This document shows positions 15,655 to 22,963 of a stretch of DNA of 46,490 nt, one piece after another; positions within the stretch are counted from its first letter, which is position 1, and every line of letters begins with the position of its first letter. Where the stretch lies: positions 1 through 46,490 of the forward strand of contig JBBTXL010000010.1 in NCBI GenBank assembly GCA_038062295.1. The letters run 5' to 3'. The notes below the pieces were generated by a model. That model did no database searches and was not told the origin of the DNA. It worked only from the letters and a program-made list of their open reading frames with translations. This DNA comes from JBBTXL01 sp038062295. GTDB lineage: Bacteria > Patescibacteriota > Minisyncoccia > GWC2-36-17 > WO2-46-25. Made by a program: the position numbers and the translations under genes.

Positions 15655-16104
15655 TCAAAAATAGGTGACCCATCAATCTGTCCGACCGCGGTATTAGTTA
15701 AAGATAAAAGTGTTTTGCTCGGTTTTCGAAACTATACTCCCGATAAATGGAAGACTGTTTCCGTATGGACCACGCCCGGCGGTCGATGCGATACCGGAGA
15801 AACCGTCGAACAAACATTGCGGCGCGAGATAAAGGAAGAGATTAATATTACTAACGTCAATATTATTGACATCATTGCTGAAATTCCCGGAGCGAAAGAA
15901 GGTGATGTTGTCACAATTTTTTACTGCACTACAGATCAAGAGCCAAAATTAATGGAACCAGAGAAGTTTTCCGAGTGGAAATGGGTGCTAATCGAAGAGT
16001 ATCTCTCCGGTGCACCTTATGATTCTATGAACCCAACAGCTCATAGATTAATTAGTAATTTCTTAAAAGAGAAACTGACGGAAATAGGCACAGGGGCAAC
16101 TTAA
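15655..16104 (+). CDS. Nudix hydrolase, start lost in scaffold gap
   Basis: The product cleaves nucleoside-diphosphate-X compounds. The visible 149 residues include PTAVLVKDKSVLLGFRN (first strand) and a full Nudix box: GRCDTGETVEQTLRREIKEE followed by INI, i.e. G-x5-E-x7-REIxEE-x-N/I, so it should be active. The frame is open into the N run; the first in-frame ATG is internal to the fold (or absent), so the true start is in or before the gap. It ends 4 nt before lysE. Substrate unknown. Confidence 0.82.
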   Translation, partial: SKIGDPSICPTAVLVKDKSVLLGFRNYTPDKWKTVSVWTTPGGRCDTGETVEQTLRREIKEEINITNVNIIDIIAEIPGAKEGDVVTIFYCTTDQEPKLMEPEKFSEWKWVLIEEYLSGAPYDSMNPTAHRLISNFLKEKLTEIGTGAT

Positions 16105-16108
16105 ATAG

Positions 16109-16723
16109 ATGACACAAAAAATTCTCACGGCATTTATGTTGGGTCTTGTGGGAGGGGTTGTTCCCGGGCCGGTTTTGGCTGCGACGTTCACCGAAATACT
16201 GCAATCCGGTTTTTCTCGGAGTCTGCGCATTATCTTGTGGGCGCTGCTTGTGGAGACGGCGGTAGCTCTGGCGAGTCTTGTTGCCCTTTCTTCGCTGGGA
16301 CTGTCCCAGTCTTTCTTTTACGCTCTTTCGTTTATCGGGGCTGGCATTCTTGTGTGGATAGCCACGCAACTTTGGAAGATCAGAAGCTTGGACTTGGGAG
16401 AGAAAGTTCATTTTGGTGTTGGGAAAATAGCCGCTATGATACTTGCAAATGGCGTTCTATGGACGTTTTGGATAACGGTCTGCATACCAAAAGCGATAGT
16501 TCTTGGCGGACAGATACACTATGGACAGTACCTCTTTTTACTGCTCGTAGAAGTTGGGTGGCTGATTTCCACCATCGGGGTCGCTCTCGCATTTTCTTGG
16601 TTTCGGGGGATACTTTCCAACCCCCAAGTAGTTCCGTTCATGTTCAAACTTTTCTCGGCGATTTTCGTATATTTTGCGTTGAGCATGCTGTATACAAGTA
16701 CAGTCTTTTTCCTTTTCAAATAA
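16109..16723 (+). CDS. LysE/RhtB-family amino-acid exporter
   Basis: The 204-residue product has about six membrane helices. The start (FMLGLVGGVVPGPVLAATFTEIL) has the GxxPGP motif of the LysE superfamily, which exports amino acids or related compounds. ATG 16109 lies 4 nt after the Nudix stop. The first 60 bp after codon 3 are duplicated exactly at 11669-11728. Confidence 0.8.
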   Translation: MTQKILTAFMLGLVGGVVPGPVLAATFTEILQSGFSRSLRIILWALLVETAVALASLVALSSLGLSQSFFYALSFIGAGILVWIATQLWKIRSLDLGEKVHFGVGKIAAMILANGVLWTFWITVCIPKAIVLGGQIHYGQYLFLLLVEVGWLISTIGVALAFSWFRGILSNPQVVPFMFKLFSAIFVYFALSMLYTSTVFFLFK

Positions 16724-16754
16724 TCCAGTTTCTTTTTAGGATCTAAATTTTTAC

Positions 16755-17285
16755 ATGAAAAAATCCATTCTCATTACGGGTGTTGCCGGGTCGGGGAAGT
16801 CTGCTGTGTGTGGTGAACTTCAAAAGCGCGGCTATTCTGCGCATGACATTGAAGATATGGAAGGATTATTTCAGATGATAGATAAAAAGACCGGTATGCT
16901 CACGATCAAACACGATAATGATAATCTTGAGTTAGTGGAACAGAATCAATGGATATGCGATAGCGGTAAGTTAAAAGAGCTTATGAGCAGGGCGGGAGAG
17001 GAAATTACATTTTACTGCGGCATTGCGGCAGACATGGACGAACTCCTACCACTCTTTGACACCGTCGTGCTCCTGAAAGCAAATCCCGATATTCTGCGCC
17101 AAAGACTCACAGATCGCAAAGCAGGGGATTTCGGCAAGACTCCAGAAGTTCAAACATGGATTATGAGTTGGAAAGACTGGTGGGAGAACCATATGCAAAA
17201 AAGCGGGGCCATCGTTATTGATGCCGACCAAAACATTGATACGGTCTCAACAGAGATTATCAAAAAAACAGATTTGAAAGTGTAG
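16755..17285 (+). CDS. Small P-loop kinase, AAA/shikimate-kinase-like
   Basis: The 176-residue product carries Walker A GVAGSGKS (residues 9-16), an HDIEDMEG segment after the first helix, and a lid-like RQRLTDRKAGDFGKTPE region with arginines, as in small-molecule kinases of the adenylate/shikimate kinase fold. The phosphate acceptor is not recognisable. It stands alone; TAGGAT about 14 nt upstream may be its -10 box. Confidence 0.7.
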   Translation: MKKSILITGVAGSGKSAVCGELQKRGYSAHDIEDMEGLFQMIDKKTGMLTIKHDNDNLELVEQNQWICDSGKLKELMSRAGEEITFYCGIAADMDELLPLFDTVVLLKANPDILRQRLTDRKAGDFGKTPEVQTWIMSWKDWWENHMQKSGAIVIDADQNIDTVSTEIIKKTDLKV

Positions 17286-17296
17286 CAACAGAAATC

Positions 17297-17316
17297 AGGA
17301 TGGGGACAATAAATTA
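17297..17316 (+). repeat. Short third copy of the GGGGACAATAAA repeat motif
   Basis: GGATGGGGACAATAAATTA shares GGGACAATAAAT with the repeats at 11735 and 12484. The remaining 17317-17464 gap shows no gene. Confidence 0.4.
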
Positions 17317-17464
17317 CGAACTCACGGAAGCGATGTGCCGGAACGAGTTGCCATGACGCACCCTTGATTTTTGGTGAGAAATGATGTACAGAGGAAGTGT
17401 AGGATTCGCTGAAAATAGTGGCTATTTGACAATGGAATAAAACCAAAAAGAAAGGAGGACGGGC

Positions 17465-18037
17465 ATGGGTAACCGCAGTACGCATCAGAAATGCGTTTTC
17501 TTGCTTGTTGGCCAGCGGGGAGCCGGAAAGAGTACCTACGGCGCGCGGCTCGTTGAAAATCAGCCTGGGTTATCTCTCGTCAGTCGTGATGAGATTCTTA
17601 CGCGTCGCTTTGGTTCGACCGACCTCAGCCCCTATGGCAGCGGGCATTACTACGCCTCCAAGGTTTTGAGTCGTTTCCTGCGGTTCAAGTTGTCGACCGG
17701 CAAGGGGGTTAAACTTGTTCTTGACCTTTGGACAGGGGAAAGCGATGACCGAAAGTATCTGGTAAAGATGCTCCGCGAGTACGGGGCGACCCGCGTGGTG
17801 GCGCTGTATTTCACAACTCCGCTTTCTGTGGTGGATTCTTGGTTCTGGCAGAAGCCGGGCATTGCCAAGGTAGAAGAAATGTCGGCGCGTCAAGGACAAA
17901 AACTTACCTTCTTTTTGCCTAACGCCCCCGCGAGAGACTATGAATTATTTCACCAACTCGCAAAGGATATTGACGCCGATGGCTTTGATGGGGTTATCCG
18001 GATTGATCCCCGCGAGAAACCCATAGTTCTTGTCTGA
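17465..18037 (+). CDS. P-loop kinase-like protein (AAA_33 type)
   Basis: The 190-residue product has Walker A GQRGAGKST (residues 16-24), SRDEILTRRFG (typical of AAA_33/zeta-toxin-like and polynucleotide-kinase folds, where this Arg-Asp follows the second strand) and VVLDLW-type strand VKLVLDLWTGE. Probably phosphorylates a small molecule or nucleic acid end. It has a strong Shine-Dalgarno (AAAGGAGG) 8 nt before the ATG, unlike its neighbours, and its own terminator. Confidence 0.7.
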   Translation: MGNRSTHQKCVFLLVGQRGAGKSTYGARLVENQPGLSLVSRDEILTRRFGSTDLSPYGSGHYYASKVLSRFLRFKLSTGKGVKLVLDLWTGESDDRKYLVKMLREYGATRVVALYFTTPLSVVDSWFWQKPGIAKVEEMSARQGQKLTFFLPNAPARDYELFHQLAKDIDADGFDGVIRIDPREKPIVLV

Positions 18038-18045
18038 AACGCTTG

Positions 18046-18084
18046 GAGGCGGCACCATAATGGTGTCGCCTCTTTTATTTATTC
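18046..18084 (+). terminator. Intrinsic terminator
   Basis: GAGGCGGCACCAT/ATGGTGTCGCCTC hairpin (18046-18072) with one mismatch, followed by TTTTATTTATT. Confidence 0.85.
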
Positions 18085-18147
18085 TGGAGACCTTGACATC
18101 ACTATCAAGGGTTCCAACGTAGATTTAGTTTCCAGGAGAAAATGAGT

Positions 18148-18160
18148 TACAATAGTCCCA
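18148..18160 (+). promoter_or_regulatory. Leaderless-type -10 box of the hydrolase gene
   Basis: TACAAT (18148-18153) lies 6 nt before the ATG at 18160. Confidence 0.45.
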
Positions 18161-18735
18161 TGAAAACCGCCATCATTCTGCACGGGATGCCGTCAAAAAA
18201 AGAGTATTTCAATTCCAAGAGCCAGGCACAATCCAGCAAGCACTGGCTGCCGTGGTTGCAACGGCAACTCATCTTAAAGGGCGCACTCGCCCAGACAGTG
18301 GAATTACCAGAACCGTACAAACCAGTGTATAAAAAATGGCGGTCAGCTTTTGAACAATTTATTCTGCGCAAGGACACTATGCTGATCGGTCATAGCTGTG
18401 GCGCGGGATTTTTGGTGCGGTGGTTGAGTGAGAACAAGAAAATAAAGGTAGGGAAAGTGGCGCTGGTCGCGCCGTGGCTTGACCCGGACCATTGGTTAAA
18501 AACAGGATTTTTTAATTTCACCATAGACCCAAACTTGGCAAAAAGAACGCACGAGCTTATCATTTTTGTATCCAAAGACGATAACTGCGAAATGCTGAAA
18601 AGCGTGAAGATGTTGAAAGAAACTCTAAAAGGTGGGAATATCACGGTGAAAGAGTTCACCGACAAAGGCCACTTTACCTTCGGCGACATGAAAACCGAAA
18701 AGTTCCCGGAATTACTAAAAGCGCTTATATCATGA
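18160..18735 (+). CDS. RBBP9/YdeN-type alpha/beta hydrolase
   Basis: The 191-residue product begins MKTAIILHGMPSKKEYF (HG oxyanion motif) and has the nucleophile elbow GHSCGA with Ser79, an aspartate in FVSKDDNCE (about 152) and histidine in DKGHFTF (about 175), so the Ser-Asp-His triad is complete. The family (RBBP9/YdeN) holds small serine hydrolases of uncertain substrate. ATG 18160 is preferred over 18142 because a -10 box lies between them. It overlaps the next gene by 4 bp. Confidence 0.82.
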   Translation: MKTAIILHGMPSKKEYFNSKSQAQSSKHWLPWLQRQLILKGALAQTVELPEPYKPVYKKWRSAFEQFILRKDTMLIGHSCGAGFLVRWLSENKKIKVGKVALVAPWLDPDHWLKTGFFNFTIDPNLAKRTHELIIFVSKDDNCEMLKSVKMLKETLKGGNITVKEFTDKGHFTFGDMKTEKFPELLKALIS

Positions 18736-19142
18736 AATTGTTCATCTGCTGCAGTAAACATGTATACGAAAAAATCCCTCCCATTCAGGAGCAGCTTGAG
18801 CGTATGGGGCATGTTATTACGCTGCCAAACAGTTACGAGGAGCCGATGAAGGAGGAGGATATGAAAAAAGTTAGTCCGGAAGCCCATCAGAAATGGAAAG
18901 CGGACATGATTCATCGGCAGAAAGCGAAAGTGCTTGATAACGATGCGGTATTCGTTCCGAATTTAGAGAAATATGGCCAGCCCAATTACATTGGTGGCGC
19001 GACATTCCTTGAAATATTCTGTGCGTTCGATGCCGGCAAAAAGATATTTCTCTATAACCCCGTGCCGGACAATATTTTGAGAGACGAGCTGCTTGGCATG
19101 AACCCGACCATCATAAACGGCGACCTTACCAAAATTCGATAG
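18732..19142 (+). CDS. Nucleoside 2-deoxyribosyltransferase-like (Rossmann-type) protein
   Basis: The 136-residue product begins MKLFICCSKHVYEKIPPI, and carries GGATFLEIFCAFDAGKKIFLYNPVPD, a pattern seen in DUF4406/2-deoxyribosyltransferase-like proteins, where Gly-Gly-x-T and Glu line a nucleotide pocket and the F/Y-NP-P segment follows the last strand. Enzymatic activity is uncertain. Coupled to the hydrolase gene through an ATGA overlap and 6 nt from the next gene. Confidence 0.55.
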   Translation: MKLFICCSKHVYEKIPPIQEQLERMGHVITLPNSYEEPMKEEDMKKVSPEAHQKWKADMIHRQKAKVLDNDAVFVPNLEKYGQPNYIGGATFLEIFCAFDAGKKIFLYNPVPDNILRDELLGMNPTIINGDLTKIR

Positions 19143-19148
19143 GATTGC

Positions 19149-19460
19149 ATGGCAGAGTATCAATTATTCAAGTTAGATATGGTGGACTTGTTTGATGTGT
19201 CGCGGGATGGGTTTCACATCATCCTCGGTTTTGCGGTGTTTTTGCTGGTGTGCTACCTGTTCAAAATACGCCTTACATCCTGGAAAGCTCTTATCGCGCC
19301 ACTTATCTTTTCGGTGCTGCTTGAAACGCTGGACGCGCGCGATTCGCTCGCCTTCGGACGCGCGATAGACTACTGGGACAGTCTGCACGATACTATTATC
19401 ACGACCCTTCTGCCGGCGCTCACGGTCGTATACATGAAGTACATGAATCGTGGTGAATAA
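19149..19460 (+). CDS. Small membrane protein, unknown
   Basis: The 103-residue product has about three hydrophobic segments (21-41, 46-63, 78-95) and a conserved-looking RDGFHIILGFAVFLLVCYLF start. It resembles small VanZ-like or uncharacterised Parcubacteria membrane proteins but no family motif is decisive. It sits between the deoxyribosyltransferase-like gene and the SdpI-like gene with 6-nt gaps, so likely one operon. Confidence 0.55.
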   Translation: MAEYQLFKLDMVDLFDVSRDGFHIILGFAVFLLVCYLFKIRLTSWKALIAPLIFSVLLETLDARDSLAFGRAIDYWDSLHDTIITTLLPALTVVYMKYMNRGE

Positions 19461-19466
19461 ACAGCC

Positions 19467-20114
19467 ATGACGACCAAGATCACCACCATTATTTTATGCG
19501 GGCTTACTGCGCTTGTTTTTGCGGTGAGCGTTGCCGTATACGCATACCTACCCGAAACGGTTGCCTCGCACTGGAATGCGGCCGGGGAGGCGGACGGTTT
19601 CATGCCGAAATTCTGGGGTGTTTTCCTGTTCCCTTTGCTGATGGCGGGATTGTTCGTTCTGTATTACATCATTCCCGTGATTGACCCGCTTAAAACGAAT
19701 ATTGAATCGTTCAGGAAATACTACAACGCGTTCTGGATACTCCTGTTCATCTTTTTCGCATATCTGTTTGCGCTATCAATGTTTTGGAATTTTCAGTACC
19801 GGTTCAATTTCACCGTTGCAATGATACCGGCGGTGGCGCTCCTGTTGTACGCGCTCGGGGTAATTTTGGAGCACGCCAAGCGCAACTGGTTTGTCGGTAT
19901 TCGCACGCCCTGGACGCTTTCGGATGACGGCGTATGGGAGAAAACGCACCGGCTCGGCGCGCGGCTGTTTAAAATTGCGGCACTGATAGCGTTACTCGGA
20001 ATATTTTTTCGCGACAGCGTGTTTGTTGTTATGTTTCTTGCGGTTCCCGCAGGGGTTATCGCACTTGTGACCGTCGTGTATTCGTACGTGGTATACCGCA
20101 AAGTCAAGCCATAG
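19467..20114 (+). CDS. SdpI/DUF1648-family membrane protein
   Basis: The 215-residue product has about six helices. The DUF1648 signature is present: YLPETVASHWNAAGEADGFMPKFWG after the first helix. The C-terminal part has GIRTPWTLSDDGVWEKTHRLGA, the SdpI motif. In Bacillus subtilis SdpI gives immunity to the SdpC toxin and senses it; most homologues are uncharacterised. Probably translated with the two genes before it. Confidence 0.85.
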   Translation: MTTKITTIILCGLTALVFAVSVAVYAYLPETVASHWNAAGEADGFMPKFWGVFLFPLLMAGLFVLYYIIPVIDPLKTNIESFRKYYNAFWILLFIFFAYLFALSMFWNFQYRFNFTVAMIPAVALLLYALGVILEHAKRNWFVGIRTPWTLSDDGVWEKTHRLGARLFKIAALIALLGIFFRDSVFVVMFLAVPAGVIALVTVVYSYVVYRKVKP

Positions 20115-20171
20115 TTTTTCCGCCGCTTCTGTGCTATGCTGTGTTTAAGGTAATCATTAAATTTATTTTCT

Positions 20172-20618
20172 ATGGATATCAAAGAACACACCCAGCCGGA
20201 TAAGCTTGAACGCTACAGTTTTCTGTGGTCGGAGGCACGTTTGGCTATCGCGGCGCTCGCGCTCTTTTTGGGCGGCATACCGCCAGTGTTTTATTTCCTT
20301 CCGTTCCTGTATGGCATCACGAGTCCGTTATTGCATTTGGCATGGGTTATCTCTGGCGTTGCTTCGGTTTATATGCTGTATCGCTGGAATACGAACGGCA
20401 GAATGCTCTTTGGCGGCAAGGAACCGCGCGACCTGTATGCCTTTTTCGTGAGCGTGGTGTCGGGTATTAACTTAGGATTGACCGGTCTTTTGGGGCAGAA
20501 TATCGGCATGTCCATTTCTTCCAGCAAGGTTATTTTCCTCATTGTCGGTGTGGTGTATATTGTAGCGGCGTATCACTTATGGAAGCGCTGGAAAGCGTCG
20601 GGCGAGAAGATGTTTTAG
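20172..20618 (+). CDS. Four-helix membrane protein, unknown
   Basis: The 148-residue product has a charged N-terminus (MDIKEHTQPDKLERYSFLW) and about four hydrophobic segments (28-50, 55-72, 88-108, 118-137), ending in a basic tail. No motif recognised. A TATGCT box about 40 nt upstream may be the promoter. A strong terminator follows. Confidence 0.6.
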   Translation: MDIKEHTQPDKLERYSFLWSEARLAIAALALFLGGIPPVFYFLPFLYGITSPLLHLAWVISGVASVYMLYRWNTNGRMLFGGKEPRDLYAFFVSVVSGINLGLTGLLGQNIGMSISSSKVIFLIVGVVYIVAAYHLWKRWKASGEKMF

Positions 20619-20637
20619 CAGGTATCTAAGAAAGCAA

Positions 20638-20668
20638 GCGCCCCGACGGCATGTCGGGGCGCTTTTAT
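20638..20668 (+). terminator. Intrinsic terminator
   Basis: Perfect 10-bp hairpin GCGCCCCGAC/GTCGGGGCGC with loop GGCAT, followed by TTTTAT. Confidence 0.9.
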
Positions 20669-20769
20669 GTTCCGCTTGACGAAATACGTTTCGAGCATTA
20701 CGATGGATACTTACTTGCCAGGGATATTCGAGAGCCAATTGACCTTTTACAATAGGAAAGGAGATGCCC

Positions 20770-21135
20770 ATGATGCAGAGGATTTGTTGTCTGATGGTGA
20801 ATGGTGGCGCGCTCGATGAGGAGATGCGTACCACTCTATTTTTAGAGGGATTCAGGATGTTTCACGAGAAGAGAACGAAAGCGCGCGTGAAAACATCCGG
20901 CATGGAAGGAATGGTTACCCAATGCGGAAACTATGGTTCCCTCGGTGTCTTTGCGGGGCCGATATTTCACGCGGAGATCGAACACGGCTCCCGGCGCATC
21001 CGGGCAGAGTTCATCATCGACAGCGATGTTCTTGCTGCTGTCGGGCCGGAAGAAATAGAGGAGCTTTCCGCAATGGGAATGTGGCAGGAGCGCGGTCAGG
21101 CTGCCGATGTTAATGGCGGGCCGACCTTTCACTGA
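20770..21135 (+). CDS. Hypothetical soluble protein
   Basis: The product has about 121 residues: MMQRICCLMVNGGALDEEM at the start, a central HEKRTKARVKTSGMEG and the C-terminal IDSDVLAAVGPEEIEELSAM. No known family. ATG 20770 is chosen since AAAGGAG lies 6 nt upstream; ATG 20764 would overlap the spacing. It belongs to a set of genes here with strong Shine-Dalgarno sequences, unlike the leaderless ones. Confidence 0.5.
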   Translation: MMQRICCLMVNGGALDEEMRTTLFLEGFRMFHEKRTKARVKTSGMEGMVTQCGNYGSLGVFAGPIFHAEIEHGSRRIRAEFIIDSDVLAAVGPEEIEELSAMGMWQERGQAADVNGGPTFH

Positions 21136-21180
21136 TCGATCGGCCTATATCATAGCCGTTCTTTTACAGGAGGGATATCT

Positions 21181-21657
21181 ATGCATTACCAACGTTTTCA
21201 GTACAGCGAATTGAGTGAAGTTCAACGGAAAGCACTTGATGAGGCAGAGAGGATTTCCCAGAATGCCTATAACCCCTACTCGAAATTTTATGTAGGCGCG
21301 TGTCTGGTAGCGGTGGGAGGTCAGTTGATAACCGGTACCAATTTTGAGAACGCCGCATTCGGTGAAACGATCTGCGCGGAACGTGCCGCCGTCGTGCGAG
21401 CGAATGCAATGGGACTACGAGGTGTGACCCATATTGCCATCATCGGGCACGGAGAGGATTTTGATACCACGGAAGTGACGGCGCCGTGCGGCAGCTGCCG
21501 GCAGGTGTTGTATGAGCTCTCGCAGATTAGAAGCGGCCATCTGGAGGTTATTCTCTCGACGACGAAAAAAGACAAGATTGTTGTCACAACCATCAATGAG
21601 TTACTGCCGATGGCATTCGGGCCGCGAGATGTAGGCGTAAATGTTTCAAGATATTAG
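21181..21657 (+). CDS. cdd: Cytidine deaminase
   Basis: The product deaminates cytidine/deoxycytidine to uridine/deoxyuridine. The 158 residues include the homotetramer-type signature: NPYSKFYVGACLV, GTNFENAAFGETICAERAAVVRA (Cys zinc ligand and catalytic Glu) and APCGSCRQVLYEL (two more Cys ligands). Length is slightly above the usual 130-140. AGGAGGG lies 8 nt before ATG 21181. A terminator follows. Confidence 0.93.
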   Translation: MHYQRFQYSELSEVQRKALDEAERISQNAYNPYSKFYVGACLVAVGGQLITGTNFENAAFGETICAERAAVVRANAMGLRGVTHIAIIGHGEDFDTTEVTAPCGSCRQVLYELSQIRSGHLEVILSTTKKDKIVVTTINELLPMAFGPRDVGVNVSRY

Positions 21658-21666
21658 AGTAGAAAG

Positions 21667-21695
21667 AAGCACCCAGTCAAACGGGTGCTTTTCAT
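21667..21695 (+). terminator. Intrinsic terminator behind cdd
   Basis: AAGCACCC/GGGTGCTT hairpin with 8-nt loop, followed by TTCATTTG. Confidence 0.8.
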
Positions 21696-21730
21696 TTGTG
21701 CATTTGTGTAAAGTAATGCATGATGATGGT

Positions 21731-22075
21731 ATGGAACAGATTACCTGGGATGATTTTGAAAAAGTAGATATTCGGGTCGGGAAGGTAATAAATGTTACCG
21801 ATTTTCCAAAGGCCCGTAACCCAGCGTTCATACTTACCATAGACTTCGGGCCGGACATCGGCACGAAAGTATCTAGCGTCCAGGCGGTCGGCGCGCATAC
21901 CAAAGAGGAACTCGCGGGGATGCTGGTGTGCTGTGTGGTGAACTTTCCGCCCAAGCGCGTCGCCGACTTTACGTCGGAAGTGCTCACGCTTGGTTTTAAA
22001 AACAATGCCGATATTGGCTGGGTGCTTATTACGCCTGCAAAGGGCACGGTTGACCTCGGCAGTAAACTAACGTGA
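21731..22075 (+). CDS. csaA: CsaA-like tRNA-binding-domain protein
   Basis: The 114-residue product is a stand-alone EMAP/Arc1-type OB fold: MEQITWDDFEKVDIRVGKVI, KARNPAFILTIDFG, then CCVVNFPPKRVADFTSEVL and the C-terminal SKLT region. CsaA-type proteins bind tRNA or act as export chaperones. ATG 21731 fits the usual family start; ATG 21716 would add five residues. The stop overlaps the GTG/ATG start region of NYN gene B. Confidence 0.85.
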   Translation: MEQITWDDFEKVDIRVGKVINVTDFPKARNPAFILTIDFGPDIGTKVSSVQAVGAHTKEELAGMLVCCVVNFPPKRVADFTSEVLTLGFKNNADIGWVLITPAKGTVDLGSKLT

Positions 22076-22077
22076 GT

Positions 22078-22605
22078 ATGGAACGAAAAGGCAATAACTA
22101 CGCTTTCATAGATGGGAATAATCTGTACCGCGGGGTGAGCAATTCTGGATGGAAGATAGACTTTTTTAGATTCAGAGAATGGCTGTCAGATAAATATGGC
22201 GTAGCGAGAGCGTATTACTTTATCGGCTTGATCCCGAAGGAAAAAGATATGTATGAGGCGCTGCAAAAGGCAGGCTTTACTTTGATTTTTAAAGAAGTAG
22301 TTTATGACGGCGATGGAAAACCAAAGGGAAACTGTGATGCCGATATGGTTTTACAGGCCGCCAGAGATGTTTACGAAAATTCTTGTGATCAAGTGATATT
22401 GGTGACCAGCGATGGGGATTATGCCAGTTTGGTGAAGTTTTTACAGGAAAAAGGAAAATTAAAAGTTGTCCTTTCTCCAAGTGTTCAAGAGAAATGCTCA
22501 ATATTATTAAAAAGAACCAACGCGCCGATCACGTATCTCAGTGATATAAAAAGCAAAATTTTGCTCGGTAATAAAGAAAAAGCCCCCACCAAGGACAGGC
22601 CTTAG
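22078..22605 (+). CDS. NYN-domain (LabA/DUF88) RNase-like protein B
   Basis: The 175-residue product is paralogous to the gene at 11950-12426: FIDGNNLYRGV (metal Asp), YYFIGLIPK, KGNCDADMVLQA, LVTSDGDYASLVKFL and EKCSILLKR. The NYN fold is a PIN-like metal-dependent RNase. ATG 22078 is used; GTG 22072, overlapping the csaA stop, is possible. The last codons (from about 22572) lie over the U-tract and terminator hairpin of small RNA B on the other strand, adding a charged tail (KEKAPTKDRP) missing from copy A. Confidence 0.82.
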   Translation: MERKGNNYAFIDGNNLYRGVSNSGWKIDFFRFREWLSDKYGVARAYYFIGLIPKEKDMYEALQKAGFTLIFKEVVYDGDGKPKGNCDADMVLQAARDVYENSCDQVILVTSDGDYASLVKFLQEKGKLKVVLSPSVQEKCSILLKRTNAPITYLSDIKSKILLGNKEKAPTKDRP

Positions 22606-22628
22606 CAGGGTCTCTTTCGTAGTGATAC
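22572..22628 (-). ncRNA. Small RNA B with intrinsic terminator, overlapping NYN gene B
   Basis: Reading the minus strand, a 22-nt box (22628-22607, beginning GTATCACTACG) identical to small RNA A is followed by stem CTAAGG/CCTTGG (loop CCTGT), the closing CCC/GGG pairs and GGGGGCTTTTTCTTT. Promoter TTGACT (22660-22655) and TACTAT (22638-22633), 16-bp spacer, precedes it. It overlaps the 3' end of NYN gene B by 34 bp. Confidence 0.6.
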
Positions 22629-22632
22629 CTCT

Positions 22633-22660
22633 ATAGTATCAAGCGCTTGTTAAAAGTCAA
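22633..22660 (-). promoter_or_regulatory. Promoter of small RNA B
   Basis: TTGACT and TACTAT with 16-bp spacing on the minus strand; distance to the conserved RNA box is the same as in copy A within one base. Confidence 0.5.
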
Positions 22661-22687
22661 GGCCATTCAGGGGGTGATAAGGAAATT

Positions 22688-22963
22688 ATGAAACGCACTA
22701 TTTATATTACTGCTTTTACGGTTCTGGGCATCCTGCTCCAGTTTTTGGCGCATGCGCTTGTGGAGCGGTGGTATATTATTAAGTTGGTGAAAGACTACGA
22801 AACATACGGGCTTGGTCTCTCGTGGGACCAGTGGTTTCTCGTTCACCACATTGCAGCAGTTGTGCTATTTATTGCCGGTGCCGCCTTCGGTTTTTGGCAA
22901 GGCCGCTTTTGGTGGCCGCGACTGTATGACGAAAGTGGAGTAAAGAGGTGGAAAAGAAAATAA
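22688..22963 (+). CDS. Small two-helix membrane protein
   Basis: The 91-residue product has two hydrophobic helices (about 4-22 and 53-72), an inter-helix segment with YGLGLSWDQWFLVHH and a basic tail (GVKRWKRK). No family function known. It overlaps the purD start by 16 bp and so should be translationally linked to it. Confidence 0.55.
   Translation: MKRTIYITAFTVLGILLQFLAHALVERWYIIKLVKDYETYGLGLSWDQWFLVHHIAAVVLFIAGAAFGFWQGRFWWPRLYDESGVKRWKRK

Noticed and set aside
8853..22690. Integron or CRISPR interpretation of the repeats
   Set aside because: Repeats are few, long and unevenly spaced; no attC palindromes with core sites, no integrase, no cas genes, no regular spacers.
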